Of a stretch of DNA of 64,000 nt, positions 35,363 through 45,319 are shown in pieces. The notes under the pieces are model-generated. The model saw only the letters and a list, made by a program, of their open reading frames with translations, was not told the DNA's origin and made no database searches. Numbering within the stretch: the first letter of the stretch is position 1; the number at the start of each line of letters is the position of its first letter. A program made the position numbers and the translations under genes. Source of the stretch: Niveispirillum sp. SYP-B3756 (lineage in GTDB: Bacteria; Pseudomonadota; Alphaproteobacteria; Azospirillales; Azospirillaceae); the NCBI RefSeq assembly GCF_009495745.1, contig NZ_WIDQ01000005.1, forward strand, positions 1-64,000. The letters are read 5' to 3'.

Positions 35363-36706
35363 ATGAGCACATTAGAAGAATTCATCCGTTCGCGGCATAT
35401 CACCGAGGTTGAATGCCTGGTGCCTGATCTGGCCGGCATTGCCCGTGGCAAGATCGTGCCGGCCGACAAGTTCCTGCGCATTATGCGGGATCGTGGCCTG
35501 CGGCTGCCGGAATCGATCTTCATCCAGACCGTCACCGGTGAATATCCGGAAGACGAGGATGTGACGTCGGTGGAAAATTGGGATGTCTATATGACGCCCG
35601 ATCCCCAGACGGTGCGAATGGTTCCCTGGTACAATGAACCCACGGCGCAGGTGATCTGCGATTGTTTTTATGCCGACGGTTCCAGCGTCGATATCTCCCC
35701 CCGTTCGGTGCTGAAACGCGTGCTGAAGCTGTATGAGGATCGGGGCTGGCGGCCGATCGTGGCACCGGAACTGGAATTCTTCCTGGTCGCCGTCAATAAA
35801 GATCCGGATTATCCGCTGGTGCCGCCCGTCGGCCGGTCAGGCCGGCAGGAAAGCGGGCGTCAGGCCTATGGCATCGACGCCGTCAACGAGTTCGACCCGA
35901 TCTTCGAGGATGTCTACGATTTCTGCGCCAAGCAGGAAATCGACGTGGACACGATGAGCCATGAGGCCGGTGCCGCCCAGATTGAGATCAATTTCAATCA
36001 TGGCGACGCGCTGGAACTGGCCGATCAGGTCTTCCTGTTCAAGCGCACGGTGCGCGAAGCGGCGATCCGGCATCAGGTCTATGCTACCTTCATGGCAAAG
36101 CCGATGCAGAATGAGCCGGGCAGCGCCATGCATGTCCACCAGTCGCTGGTGGATGCCACCACGGGGCAGAATCTGTTCGCCACGCCCGACGGCGATGACA
36201 CGCCTCTGTTCATGAGCTTCATCGCCGGGTTGCAGAAATATCTGCCTTACGCCATGCCGCTGCTGGCGCCGAACGTGAATTCCTATCGCCGTTTGGTGCA
36301 GGGATCGGACGCGCCCATCAATGTGCATTGGGGCCGCGATAACCGCACCACCGGCTTCCGCGTGCCCGTCAGCCCGCCGGAAGCGCGACGGGTGGAAAAC
36401 AGGGTGGCTGGTGCCGATGCCAATCCGTATCTGGCGCTGGCCGCATCACTGGCCTGCGGCTATCTGGGGATTTCGCAGGGGTTGGAACCGAGCGATCCGG
36501 TGAAGGGTTCGGCCCACCGGCTGGCCTTCTCCCTGCCCCGCCATCAGGCCGATGCGCTGACCAAGTTCCACGCCTGCAAGCCGTTGAAGGAAGTGCTGGG
36601 AGAACGGTTCGTGGCGGCCGTCGGCTATGTGAAGCAGGCGGAATATGATGCCTATCAGCGGGTGATCAGTTCCTGGGAACGGGAAAACCTGCTGCTGAAT
36701 GTGTGA
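35363..36706 (+). CDS. Glutamine synthetase family protein (possible gamma-glutamylpolyamine synthetase)
   Basis: 447 residues, a type I-like glutamine synthetase fold. Visible signatures include APELEFFLV (metal-binding), SHEAGAAQIEINF, GSAMHVHQSLVD and the adenylate/phosphate-binding NRTTGFRVPVSPPEARRVEN. The short length and overall pattern resemble PuuA-type enzymes, which join glutamate to putrescine, rather than GlnA. The agmatine deiminase gene downstream makes a polyamine role plausible. I use the ATG at 35363; an ATG at 35324 is possible. The ribosome site is weak in both cases. Confidence 0.85.
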   Translation: MSTLEEFIRSRHITEVECLVPDLAGIARGKIVPADKFLRIMRDRGLRLPESIFIQTVTGEYPEDEDVTSVENWDVYMTPDPQTVRMVPWYNEPTAQVICDCFYADGSSVDISPRSVLKRVLKLYEDRGWRPIVAPELEFFLVAVNKDPDYPLVPPVGRSGRQESGRQAYGIDAVNEFDPIFEDVYDFCAKQEIDVDTMSHEAGAAQIEINFNHGDALELADQVFLFKRTVREAAIRHQVYATFMAKPMQNEPGSAMHVHQSLVDATTGQNLFATPDGDDTPLFMSFIAGLQKYLPYAMPLLAPNVNSYRRLVQGSDAPINVHWGRDNRTTGFRVPVSPPEARRVENRVAGADANPYLALAASLACGYLGISQGLEPSDPVKGSAHRLAFSLPRHQADALTKFHACKPLKEVLGERFVAAVGYVKQAEYDAYQRVISSWERENLLLNV

Positions 36707-36861
36707 CGGGAGGGGGGCGGCCACCCTTGGTCGCCCCCGTTACCATTTCATGACCAAAGCCATGCGCGGCGCGCAGCCTTGCCCCGGCGGCGGCCCCGGC
36801 TGGCAGAATCGGCAAAAAGCAATTATATTTCCATCATCGTCAACAGCGATGGGGATCCATC
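36707..36861. other. Intergenic region with AT-rich promoter-like stretch
   Basis: No gene. A TATATT hexamer at 36824-36829 could be the -10 box of the small transcription unit that follows. No clear -35 was found. Confidence 0.35.
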
Positions 36862-36957
36862 ATGCGTTACTTTTTCTTTCTTCCTATGCTACGGCTCGGT
36901 GCATTTTCTCCGTTCGCCGCTCACGTTGTGAAGACCCCGGCCGACCGCCGCGATTGA
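36862..36957 (+). CDS. Possible 31-residue Phe-rich leader peptide
   Basis: An ATG at 36862 behind GGGGAT opens a 31-codon frame beginning MRYFFFLPMLRLGAFSPF; five of the first 18 residues are Phe, including three in a row. It is followed by a small hairpin (gccgaaa/tttcggc, 37016-37042) and a true terminator at 37059. The arrangement resembles an amino-acid attenuation leader, though the downstream gene is agmatine deiminase rather than a Phe-synthesis or Phe-tRNA gene. Expression is unproven. Confidence 0.35.
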   Translation: MRYFFFLPMLRLGAFSPFAAHVVKTPADRRD

Positions 36958-37058
36958 GGCGATAGGGCCTGCTTCTTTTAGCAGTCTCCATTTTTCAGTC
37001 TGAACCAATCAGATACGCCGAAATTCGTTTTCAAGGTTTCGGCATGGTTGTCAGGAAC

Positions 37059-37091
37059 ACGCCCCGGCGATTACTTTCGCCGGGGCGTTTT
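37059..37091 (+). terminator. Terminator just upstream of aguA
   Basis: acgccccggcga (37059-37070) pairs perfectly with tcgccggggcgt (37077-37088) over a 6-nt loop, then a T-rich run. It ends 38 bp before the aguA start, so it either closes the small unit at 36862 or attenuates aguA. Confidence 0.85.
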
Positions 37092-37129
37092 ATTGTGCCC
37101 AAGACAACAGCCGTGAGGATGCCCAGGCC

Positions 37130-38143
37130 ATGACCACCCCTGTCGCAGATGGATTCCACATGCCGGCCGAATGGGCCCCGCATGTACGCTGCTGGATGGC
37201 CTGGCCCGTCCGGGCGGAGACCTTCCCCAACGGGCTGGATGCCGCCCGCGCCGCCTATGCCGCCGTGGCCCAGGCCATCGCCCAGTTCGAACCGGTGACC
37301 ATGCTCTGCCCCGATGGCGCCTTGGCAGAGGTGAGCCTGGCCTGCGGCAAGGGCGTGAATGTGCTGCCCCTGCCGACCAGCGACAGCTGGGTGCGCGACA
37401 ATGGCCCCAGCTTTGTCATCAATGGCAAGGGCGATGTGGCCGGGGTCCATTGGGGCTTCAACGCCTGGGGCCGCAATTATGATGATTTCCAGCCCGACAC
37501 GGAGGTCGGTCGACTGATCTTGGAGCAGCAGGGGTTCAAGCGCTATGGCGCGCCCCTGGTCATGGAAGGCGGTTCCTTCCATGTTGACGGCGAAGGTACG
37601 CTGCTGACCACAGAGGAATGCCTGCTGAACCCCAACCGCAACCCACACCTCTCCCGTCAGGAGATTGAGGGGCATCTGCGCGACCATCTGGGCGTCAAGC
37701 AATTCATCTGGCTGGCCCGGGGGTACGAGCAGGATGAGACCGACGGCCATATCGACGAGATCGCCTGTTTCGTGAAGCCGGGCGTGGTGCTGACCATGGT
37801 GACGGATGACACGTCAGATCCCAATTATCCGGTCTTCCAGGATAATCTGGCCCGCCTGTCCGCCGCGCGCGATGCGGCGGGGCGGGCGTTGGAAATCGTC
37901 ACCTTGCGCACCCCCGCCCGGCAGGAGCAGAATGGCACCCGCCTTACCCTCTCCTATACTAATTTCTACATGGCCAATGGCGGCATCGTGATGCCCTTCT
38001 TCGAAGACCCGATGGATGAGGAAGCGCTGCGCACTTTCCGCAAGCTTTTCCCCGACCGCAAAGTCGTGCCGGTGCCAGCCCTGGACATCGTGCGCGGTGG
38101 CGGCGGCATCCATTGCATCACCCAGCAGCAGCCGGCTGGCTGA
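37130..38143 (+). CDS. aguA: Agmatine deiminase
   Basis: 337 residues. It hydrolyses agmatine to N-carbamoylputrescine and ammonia in putrescine synthesis from arginine. The guanidine-modifying fold is shown by DSWVRDNGP, MEGGSFHVDGEGT and ETDGHIDEIACF, and by the catalytic Cys329 in GGGGIHCITQQ. Neither N-carbamoylputrescine amidase nor arginine decarboxylase is adjacent. The terminator upstream suggests control by attenuation or a separate promoter between 37091 and 37130. Confidence 0.95.
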   Translation: MTTPVADGFHMPAEWAPHVRCWMAWPVRAETFPNGLDAARAAYAAVAQAIAQFEPVTMLCPDGALAEVSLACGKGVNVLPLPTSDSWVRDNGPSFVINGKGDVAGVHWGFNAWGRNYDDFQPDTEVGRLILEQQGFKRYGAPLVMEGGSFHVDGEGTLLTTEECLLNPNRNPHLSRQEIEGHLRDHLGVKQFIWLARGYEQDETDGHIDEIACFVKPGVVLTMVTDDTSDPNYPVFQDNLARLSAARDAAGRALEIVTLRTPARQEQNGTRLTLSYTNFYMANGGIVMPFFEDPMDEEALRTFRKLFPDRKVVPVPALDIVRGGGGIHCITQQQPAG

Positions 38144-38199
38144 TCGGCAATATCCTTCGTTCCAACCCCCCTTTACAAACCAGCCCTGGAGCCTTGTTC

Positions 38200-39141
38200 A
38201 TGAGCGACCTGAACCTGCCCGCCATTGACAGCGTGGCGGCGGAATTGATCAGCGTGCGCGATTTCATCCGCTATGCCGTCAGCCGGTTCAACCGGGCAGG
38301 GCTGGTGCATGGCCATGGTGCCTTCACCGCCTATGACGAAGCCGTCTTCATGGTGCTGGAGACGCTGAAGCTGCCGGTGGACCAGTTGGAGCCCTATCTG
38401 GAGGCCCGCCTGCTGCCGGCGGAGCGGCAGTCCCTGGCCAGCATCATCCATGAACGGGTCACCAGCCGGAAGCCCGCCGCCTATCTGACCAAGCGCACCT
38501 ATATCCAGGGCGTGCCGTTCTATGTCGATGAACGGGTGATCGTGCCGCGCTCCTTCATCGGCGAATTGCTGTTCGGGGAGATGTTTGGCGGCGAGCAGGA
38601 TTTTACCCTGGTCGATGATGTGATGGATGTGGAACGGGTGCTGGATCTCTGCACCGGGTCCGGCTGTCTGGCCATTCTGGCAGCCAAGATTTTCCCGGAA
38701 GCCAAGGTCGATGCGGTCGACCTGTCGCCCGACGCGCTGGAGGTGGCGAAGATCAATGTCGCTGACCATGCGCTGGAAGAACGGGTGAAGCTGTTCAATG
38801 GCGACCTGTTCAAGCCGCTGAAGGGCAAGAAGTACGACCTGATCATCAGCAACCCGCCCTATGTCGATGCCGAGGCCATGGCCAACCTGCCCGAGGAATA
38901 TCAGGCTGAGCCGCGCATGGCCCTGGTAGGTGGTGGCGATGACGGGATGGATATTGTCCATCGCATCCTGAAGGAAGCGCCGAAGTACTTGAACGAAGGC
39001 GGCGGGCTGCTGGTGGAAGTTGGCACCGGCCGTGCGGCACTGGAAGAAGCCTATCCCGACGCCGAATTCCTCTGGCTGGAAACCGAAATGTCCTTTGGCG
39101 AGGTGTTTTGGATCACCAAGGACCAGTTGGAAGATCTGTAA
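38200..39141 (+). CDS. prmB: Ribosomal protein L3 N5-glutamine methyltransferase
   Basis: 313 residues. An N-terminal helical domain is followed by a class I SAM methyltransferase with LDLCTGSGCLAILAAK and the glutamine-binding IISNPPYVD. The family contains PrmB (L3) and PrmC (release factors); the N-terminal part with YDEAVFMVLETL and PRSFIGELL fits PrmB. GGAG supports the ATG at 38200. A terminator follows. Confidence 0.93.
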   Translation: MSDLNLPAIDSVAAELISVRDFIRYAVSRFNRAGLVHGHGAFTAYDEAVFMVLETLKLPVDQLEPYLEARLLPAERQSLASIIHERVTSRKPAAYLTKRTYIQGVPFYVDERVIVPRSFIGELLFGEMFGGEQDFTLVDDVMDVERVLDLCTGSGCLAILAAKIFPEAKVDAVDLSPDALEVAKINVADHALEERVKLFNGDLFKPLKGKKYDLIISNPPYVDAEAMANLPEEYQAEPRMALVGGGDDGMDIVHRILKEAPKYLNEGGGLLVEVGTGRAALEEAYPDAEFLWLETEMSFGEVFWITKDQLEDL

Positions 39142-39149
39142 TCAGATCT

Positions 39150-39180
39150 GGGGGCGGCTGTCAGTCCGCCCCCTTTTCTT
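39150..39180 (+). terminator. Terminator after prmB
   Basis: gggggcgg (39150-39157) pairs with ccgccccc (39166-39173), followed by ttttcttt. It also lies against the stop of the convergent gene at 39181. Confidence 0.88.
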
Positions 39181-40080
39181 TTACCCAGCCAGTTTGGCCA
39201 GCCGCGCCCGTCCAGCCTTGCTGCCATTGGGGCGGCCCAGTTCCCGGCTGATCCAGTCGCCGATCCGCGCCACCTCATCCAGATCAACGCCGGTGGACAG
39301 GCCGAGCCCCTCGAACAGATACAGCAATTCCTCTGTCGCCACATTGCCGGAAGCACCCTTGGCATAGGGGCACCCCCCCAGGCCGGCAACGGCGCTGTCC
39401 ATCACCGTCACGCCCTGATCCAGACAGGCCAGGATATTGGCCACCGCTTGGCCATAGGTATCGTGGAAATGCAGGGCCAGCCGATCCACCGGTACATCCT
39501 GCACCACCCGCCGCAGCATGGCGGCGGCCTTGGCCGGGGTGCCGACGCCAATCGTGTCACCGAGGCTGATCTCGTAACAGCCCATCGCCGCCAAAGATGC
39601 TGCCATGAACGCCACCCGCGCCGGATCGATTTCCCCGTCATAGGGACAGCCGAGCACGCAGGACACGTAACCCCGTACCCGTAGACCGGCATCCAGTGCC
39701 GCCGCTACCACGGGGCGAAACCGATCCAGGCTTTCGGCCATGCTGCAATTGATATTGCGCTGGCTGAACCCCTCCGACGCCGCACCGAATATGGCAATCT
39801 CCGCCACACCGGCCACCATCGCCGCTTCCAACCCCTTCAGGTTGGGCACCAGGACGGGATAGGCGACGCCGGGAACGGGCGACAGGCCGGCCAGCACGGC
39901 CGCGCTGTCGGCCATCTGCGGCACCCATTTGGGGGAAACGAAGGCCCCCGCCTCCACATGGGTCAGGCCAGTGCGCGCCAGACGATTCACCAGGGCGATC
40001 TTCACATCCAGCGGAACGATGGCGGGTTCATTCTGCAGCCCGTCGCGCGGGCCGACCTCCACAATGCGGATGGCGGGCAT
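39181..40080 (-). CDS. mvaB: Hydroxymethylglutaryl-CoA lyase
   Basis: 299 residues, a TIM-barrel HMG-CoA lyase that splits HMG-CoA into acetoacetate and acetyl-CoA at the end of leucine breakdown. Signatures: IVEVGPRDGLQNE, EAGAFVSPKWVPQM, LHFHDTYGQA (metal-binding His pair) and the catalytic Cys loop GLGGCPYAKGASGNVATE. The rest of the leucine pathway (liu genes) is not in view. It is monocistronic. Confidence 0.95.
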   Translation of the reverse strand: MPAIRIVEVGPRDGLQNEPAIVPLDVKIALVNRLARTGLTHVEAGAFVSPKWVPQMADSAAVLAGLSPVPGVAYPVLVPNLKGLEAAMVAGVAEIAIFGAASEGFSQRNINCSMAESLDRFRPVVAAALDAGLRVRGYVSCVLGCPYDGEIDPARVAFMAASLAAMGCYEISLGDTIGVGTPAKAAAMLRRVVQDVPVDRLALHFHDTYGQAVANILACLDQGVTVMDSAVAGLGGCPYAKGASGNVATEELLYLFEGLGLSTGVDLDEVARIGDWISRELGRPNGSKAGRARLAKLAG

Positions 40081-40161
40081 GGTTCCTCCTTGTTTTTATG
40101 GAATACAGGGATAGGTCAGCATCCCTGCCCTACACAAGAAAAACCTGCCCGCCAGCCGGGA

Positions 40162-41142
40162 TCAGTGCGCACCGAGGCCGCGCAGCCCGCCCTTCTCCGC
40201 TTCTTCCAGGAACCAGCGATAGGTCAGCGCCAAACCGTCGGCCAAGCTGGTTTGCGCCGTCCAGCCCATTTCCGCCAGCTTGGAATTATCCATCAGTTTG
40301 CGCGGCGTGCCGTCGGGCTTGCTGGTGTCATAGGTGAAGCGTCCGCGATAACCCACGGTGGCGGCAATCTGTTCGGCCAGCGTGCGGATGGTGACTTCCC
40401 GGCCGCTGCCGACATTCACATGATCATAGCCGCTGTAATTCTTCAGCAGGAAGACCAGGGCATCGGCCAGATCTTCCACATAAAGGAATTCACGCAGTGG
40501 CTTGCCAGTCCCCCACAATACCACCACGTCCTTGCCATCACGCACAGCATCGTGCAGCCGGGACATCAGCGCGGGCAACACATGGCTGCCAGAGGGGTGG
40601 AAATTATCGCCGGGACCATAAAGATTGGTCGGCATGGCGGAGATATAGTCGCAACCATGCTGCTTGCGGAACGCCTGACACAGTTTGATGCCGGCGATTT
40701 TGGCAATGGCGTACCATTCGTTGGTCGGCTCCAGCGAGCCGGTCAACAGCGCATCTTCCCGCATCGGCTGGGGGGCCAGCTTGGGATAAATGCAGGAAGA
40801 GCCCAGGAAGAGCAGTTTTTCCACACCGGTGCGGAAGCTGGCCTGCACGATATTGGTTTCGATGACCAGATTATCGTAGAGGAAATCCGCCGGATAGGAA
40901 TTGTTGGCCAGAATGCCGCCAACCTTGGCGGCGGCAACCACCACGGCGTCGGGCTTCTGAGCGGCCACCCATTCTTCAACCGCCGCTTGACGGGTGAGGT
41001 CCAACACGTCACGCCCGGCGGTCAGTACCTCACAGCCTTCGCTGGCCAAGCGGCGTACCACGGCGCCGCCCACCATGCCACGATGACCGGCAACCCAAAC
41101 CTTCTTGCCGGTCAGATCATAGGGGCGCAGTTCGTCAGACAT
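40162..41142 (-). CDS. fcl: GDP-L-fucose synthase
   Basis: 326 residues, extended SDR. It epimerises and reduces GDP-4-keto-6-deoxymannose to GDP-L-fucose. The cofactor motif is [29 protein letters not shown] and [14 protein letters not shown] carry the Ser-Tyr-Lys catalytic residues. It lies 13 bp after gmd, so the pair completes GDP-fucose synthesis for a surface glycan. Confidence 0.96.
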   Translation of the reverse strand: MSDELRPYDLTGKKVWVAGHRGMVGGAVVRRLASEGCEVLTAGRDVLDLTRQAAVEEWVAAQKPDAVVVAAAKVGGILANNSYPADFLYDNLVIETNIVQASFRTGVEKLLFLGSSCIYPKLAPQPMREDALLTGSLEPTNEWYAIAKIAGIKLCQAFRKQHGCDYISAMPTNLYGPGDNFHPSGSHVLPALMSRLHDAVRDGKDVVVLWGTGKPLREFLYVEDLADALVFLLKNYSGYDHVNVGSGREVTIRTLAEQIAATVGYRGRFTYDTSKPDGTPRKLMDNSKLAEMGWTAQTSLADGLALTYRWFLEEAEKGGLRGLGAH

Positions 41143-41155
41143 TGCCAGCGCTCCG

Positions 41156-42196
41156 TCAGGCCATCAGCTTCAGGTCGGATTCCATCATGTCGCGCACCAG
41201 TTCGGCGAACGGCGTGCTGTGCTTCCAGCCCAGCTTTTCCAGGGCCTTGGACGGATCGCCCAGCAGTAAATCCACTTCCGTGGGGCGGAAATAGCGGGGA
41301 TCGACCTTGACCAGTTCGCGGCCGCTGGCACTGCAACGCCCCACCTCGTCCACGCCACTGCCCGACCATGTGATGGTCACGCCGGTATGGGCGAAGGATT
41401 TCTCAACGAACTCCCGCACCGTATGCATCTCACCCGTGGCCAGCACGTAATCATCGCCGGCATCCTGCTGCAAGATGCGCCACATACCTTCCACATAATC
41501 ACGGGCATGGCCCCAGTCCCGCAGGCTGTCCAGATTGCCCAGATACAGGCAATCCTGCTTGCCATGGTGGATGGCCGCCACCGCACGGGTGATCTTGCGG
41601 GTGACAAAGGTTTCGCCCCGGATCGGGCTTTCATGGTTGAACAAAATGCCGTTGCTGGCATGGAGACCATAGGCCTCCCGGTAATTCACCGTGATCCAAT
41701 AGGCGTAGAGCTTGGCGGCAGCATAGGGGCTGCGCGGATAGAAGGGGGTGGTTTCCTTCTGCGGCGTCTCCTGCACCTTGCCGTACAGTTCAGAGGTCGA
41801 CGCCTGATAGAAGCGGGTCTTCTGTTCCAGCTTCAGGATACGGATGGCTTCCAGCAGGCGCAGTGTGCCGATGGCGTCGGCGTTAGCCGTATATTCCGGG
41901 GTCTCAAAACTGACCTGCACATGGCTCTGCGCCGCAAGATTATAAATCTCGTCCGGCTGGGTTTCCTGCACAATCCGGATCAGGTTGGTGCTGTCCGTCA
42001 GGTCACCGTAGTGCAGCTGGAACCGCACATCCTTCTCATGGATATCCTGGTAAAGATGGTCAATGCGGCCGGTATTCAGCGAGGAGGAACGACGCTTCAC
42101 CCCATGGACGATATAGCCCTTGGACAGCAGCAGTTCAGACAGGTAGGCGCCATCCTGCCCCGTCACACCGGTGATCAACGCGACCTTACGCGACAT
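41156..42196 (-). CDS. gmd: GDP-mannose 4,6-dehydratase
   Basis: 346 residues. Cofactor motif [17 protein letters not shown], then [16 protein letters not shown], and active-site STSELYGKV with [10 protein letters not shown]. It makes the substrate for Fcl. GGAG is 8 bp before the ATG at 42196; a GTG two codons upstream is less well placed. A 139-bp gap separates it from the glycosyltransferase gene. Confidence 0.96.
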   Translation of the reverse strand: MSRKVALITGVTGQDGAYLSELLLSKGYIVHGVKRRSSSLNTGRIDHLYQDIHEKDVRFQLHYGDLTDSTNLIRIVQETQPDEIYNLAAQSHVQVSFETPEYTANADAIGTLRLLEAIRILKLEQKTRFYQASTSELYGKVQETPQKETTPFYPRSPYAAAKLYAYWITVNYREAYGLHASNGILFNHESPIRGETFVTRKITRAVAAIHHGKQDCLYLGNLDSLRDWGHARDYVEGMWRILQQDAGDDYVLATGEMHTVREFVEKSFAHTGVTITWSGSGVDEVGRCSASGRELVKVDPRYFRPTEVDLLLGDPSKALEKLGWKHSTPFAELVRDMMESDLKLMA

Positions 42197-42335
42197 ATCC
42201 ACTCTCCAGTTGGCTGGCCGGTTGGGGCGTCACCCATGCCGGCCCGCAATTTCTTAAACCCACAAGGTCGGTCGCCCCACCGGCCCTGAATATCAAATGC
42301 TGCTCTTACATGGTCGGCAGCAGGTTGTGAACCAC

Positions 42336-43451
42336 TTATGCCGGCACGGGTGATGCCACGCTGTCGGCCAGAACCTCCAGCGCTGCCGCCGTACCCGTCA
42401 CGTCCCCTACCGGCACACGGATATAGGGCTGGCCTGGTTGCTGGCCTTCCCGGCAGATCAGGTCCACATCCGACTGGTCAGAGCCTATATAAAGCACCGC
42501 TTTGCCAGATGCGATGCAGCCATAGGTCTTGGACGGAATGACATAAGCCACGAATCCATCACGCAGGGTGATCAGATGCGCATCCGGCGTCACCAGCAAT
42601 CGACCGAGATCGCCAAAGGGCACTGGTTTGCCCCGCGCCACCGGCAGCCCCTCTGCCCGCAGCCGTTCTTCCACCAGGGTGGCACCGACGCCGATGGCGT
42701 TCAGCCAGAGGCCAACCCGGCCGGAGCCCTGGCGATGGTGACGGATATAAGCATCCAGGAAAGTGTCGGTATCGTGCGCCACGCCCCAGTTACCGGAATA
42801 AAGCAGCACCACCTTGCCGGCCAGTTCAGGCGGCACGGGCAGCGGCTGTTCATCCCCGGTCAGTTCCACCGGTGGTGGATCGCGCTTCAGCACGATATTT
42901 TCCGCCGGGATGCCATAGGATCGCAGCAACCGCACCTGATCTTTGCCCGACGCTTCAAACCGCTGCACCCGGCGACGCAGCCAGATGGTCAGCTTCAGGA
43001 AGGCGTCCAGCGCCACCGATTTCGTGTCGCGCGAGGCAATCAGACATTCCGGGTGGAAATCGGCGATCCGGTAGATCAGCTGCTTGCGCAGGATCAGGTT
43101 CAGCGGCACCAGATAATGCAGCAGGAACGGCGGAGAACCCGTGAACAGGATCTGATCCGCCTGTCGCATCCAGCGCCAAGCCGCCTTGAGCAGGGCGGCA
43201 TTGGTGCGTGCCGTCCAGAGCAGACGGCGCGGCAGGTTGGCCCGATCAATGGGCGGTGCGGACAGGCGTAGAATGCGCACCAGCCCCGGCCCCACCCTTT
43301 CTTCTTCCAGCCGCGTCTCACCAGAGGTCAGACCGACCAGCGTCACTTCGTACCCCTGGGCAGCCCGTTCACGGCAATGCATCACAGCATATTGGCCGAC
43401 GGCGCCGAAATCGGGGGGCAGCCAGTCGCACAGGTAAACAAGACGGGTCAT
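42336..43451 (-). CDS. Glycosyltransferase family 4-like protein
   Basis: 371 residues, GT-B fold. An N-terminal CDWLPPDFGAVGQYA acceptor-side loop and a C-terminal nucleotide-sugar region with LLYSGNWGVAHDTDTFL and VIPSKTYGCIASGKAVLYIG resemble WcaI-type transferases. The gmd and fcl genes downstream suggest it adds fucose or another sugar to an exopolysaccharide or O-antigen. The donor specificity is inferred. The ATG at 43451 starts the conserved part; its ribosome site is weak. Confidence 0.82.
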   Translation of the reverse strand: MTRLVYLCDWLPPDFGAVGQYAVMHCRERAAQGYEVTLVGLTSGETRLEEERVGPGLVRILRLSAPPIDRANLPRRLLWTARTNAALLKAAWRWMRQADQILFTGSPPFLLHYLVPLNLILRKQLIYRIADFHPECLIASRDTKSVALDAFLKLTIWLRRRVQRFEASGKDQVRLLRSYGIPAENIVLKRDPPPVELTGDEQPLPVPPELAGKVVLLYSGNWGVAHDTDTFLDAYIRHHRQGSGRVGLWLNAIGVGATLVEERLRAEGLPVARGKPVPFGDLGRLLVTPDAHLITLRDGFVAYVIPSKTYGCIASGKAVLYIGSDQSDVDLICREGQQPGQPYIRVPVGDVTGTAAALEVLADSVASPVPA

Positions 43452-43551
43452 GGTCAATCTGCTTGGGGGAAGGAAAGGCGTGAAAGGGGCCATTGATCGG
43501 GGATCGACAGGGGGGCTGTCAATGTCGCAAGCGGCGAGGCAGCCACCCGCC

Positions 43552-45219
43552 CTATCGGTCCAACAGATCCTGTGCCAGTTGCTTCGCCCGATCCAGATCG
43601 GCCGCCATCACCACTGACCCGCGCCGGTGTCGGATGCCCAAACCATGCAATACGCCCATCGGCTGGCGCTGAACGCCGAAAAGGATGACGCTGGCACCAC
43701 GCCGCGCCGCCCGTTGGATGGCGGTCTGGATGGCGTCGGCCCCGGTGGCATCCAGCAGGGGGACCGCCTCCATATCCAGGATCAGCACCTTGGGGGCCCC
43801 GCCGGTACGTTCCAGCACATCGGCCAGCTTGCGGGCTGCCCCAAAGAACATCGGCCCATCAATATGGTAAAGTACCGTGTGCGGTGGCAGACCGGCAGAC
43901 GCCTCCGGTTGTTCATGTTCCCGCACGCTGACCGCTTCGGACATGCGGTGCATGAACAGCACGGCGGCGAACAGCACCCCCACCTCGATCGCCACCGTCA
44001 GGTCGATCATCACCGTCAGCACAAAGGTGGTCAGCAGGATCAACCGGTCGCCGATGGGGGCGACCTGCAACTGATGCACAAAGCGGCCGGCATCGCTCAT
44101 GTTCCAGGCCACAACCACCAGAACGGACGCCAGCACCGCTAGCGGCACATAGGCGGCCAACCCGCTGAAGGCCAGCATGAACAGCAGCAGAAATGCTGCG
44201 TGCAACATGCCCGACACCGGGCTGCGGGCACCGGAGCGGATATTGGTGACGGTGCGGGCAATCGCCCCCGTTGCCGGCAACCCGCCAAACAGGGGCGAGA
44301 CAATATTGGCCACACCCTGGGCCAGCAATTCCGCATTGGGGCGGTGCCGCCGCCCCGTCATGCCATCGGCCACCACGGCGGACAGCAGCGACTCGACCCC
44401 CGCCAGAAAGGCGATAGTCAGGGCACTGGGCAGCAGGATACGCAGCTTCTCCAGCGTGATCTCCGGCACGGCCGGCATCGGCAGATGGTCGGGAATGCCG
44501 CCGAAGCGAGAGCCGATGGTTTCCACCGGCAAACCCATCAGCGGTGCGGCGATGGCGGCCACAATCACCGCCACCAGAAAGGCCGGCATCTTGGGTGCCC
44601 AGCGCCGCATGACCAGGATCAGGGCCAGGCAGCCCAGCCCAAGAATGGCGGCCGGGCCGACCGTGCCGCGCGCTTCCCAGAAAGCTGGCCATTTCTCCAG
44701 GAACTCCGCCGGCACACTGGCCATGGAGAGGCCGAGCAGATCCTTGATCTGGCTGGTAAAAATGATCACCGCAATGCCAGCGGTAAACCCCGTCACCACC
44801 GGTTCGGGGATATATTTGATCCACTGGCCCATGCGGGTGACGGCCGCCGCCACCAGAATGATGCCAGCCATCAAAGTGGCAAGCAGCAGCCCGTCATAGC
44901 CGTGCCGGGCGATGACATCGAACACCACCACCACAAAGGCCCCGGTCGGCCCGCCAATCTGCACCCGGCTACCGCCGAGGGCAGAGATTAGGAACCCGGC
45001 CACCACCGCCGTCACCAGCCCCTTATCAGGCGTGGTGCCGGACGCAATGGCCAGCGCCATGGCCAGCGGCAAGGCAACGATGGCCACCGTCAGTCCCGCC
45101 ACCGCGTCACTGCGCAAAGCGGCGAAACTGTATCCTTCTTGGAAACAAGTAATCAGCTTGGGCATAAGTTCCCGCCACAGGGCTGTGGCGGGGCGGGCGG
45201 GTGTGGGCGCAATGGCCAT
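43552..45219 (-). CDS. SulP-family anion transporter
   Basis: 555 residues with about 11 membrane helices and a cytoplasmic STAS domain at the C-terminus (LILDMEAVPLLDATGADA). The SulP signature appears as VAIVALPLAMALAIASG and GGSRVQIGGPTGAFVVVV. Members move sulfate, bicarbonate or dicarboxylates; the substrate is not evident. Possible starts are the ATG at 45219, an upstream GTG at 45264 and an ATG at 45165; the middle one has a modest ribosome site. Confidence 0.9.
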   Translation of the reverse strand: MAIAPTPARPATALWRELMPKLITCFQEGYSFAALRSDAVAGLTVAIVALPLAMALAIASGTTPDKGLVTAVVAGFLISALGGSRVQIGGPTGAFVVVVFDVIARHGYDGLLLATLMAGIILVAAAVTRMGQWIKYIPEPVVTGFTAGIAVIIFTSQIKDLLGLSMASVPAEFLEKWPAFWEARGTVGPAAILGLGCLALILVMRRWAPKMPAFLVAVIVAAIAAPLMGLPVETIGSRFGGIPDHLPMPAVPEITLEKLRILLPSALTIAFLAGVESLLSAVVADGMTGRRHRPNAELLAQGVANIVSPLFGGLPATGAIARTVTNIRSGARSPVSGMLHAAFLLLFMLAFSGLAAYVPLAVLASVLVVVAWNMSDAGRFVHQLQVAPIGDRLILLTTFVLTVMIDLTVAIEVGVLFAAVLFMHRMSEAVSVREHEQPEASAGLPPHTVLYHIDGPMFFGAARKLADVLERTGGAPKVLILDMEAVPLLDATGADAIQTAIQRAARRGASVILFGVQRQPMGVLHGLGIRHRRGSVVMAADLDRAKQLAQDLLDR

Positions 45220-45319
45220 GGCTGGCGCCTTGATGTGACGGGCGGAGATGCCCCCTAGGGTCACCGCCCACCCACCCCGGCGTCAAGCGCCAGGGTGGAT
45301 GCAAAGGGTACAGGGCAGA

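Noticed and set aside
36699-36965. An 88-codon frame overlapping the end of the glutamine-synthetase-like gene
   Set aside because: It starts inside the upstream gene without a ribosome site; the 31-codon frame in another phase is better supported.
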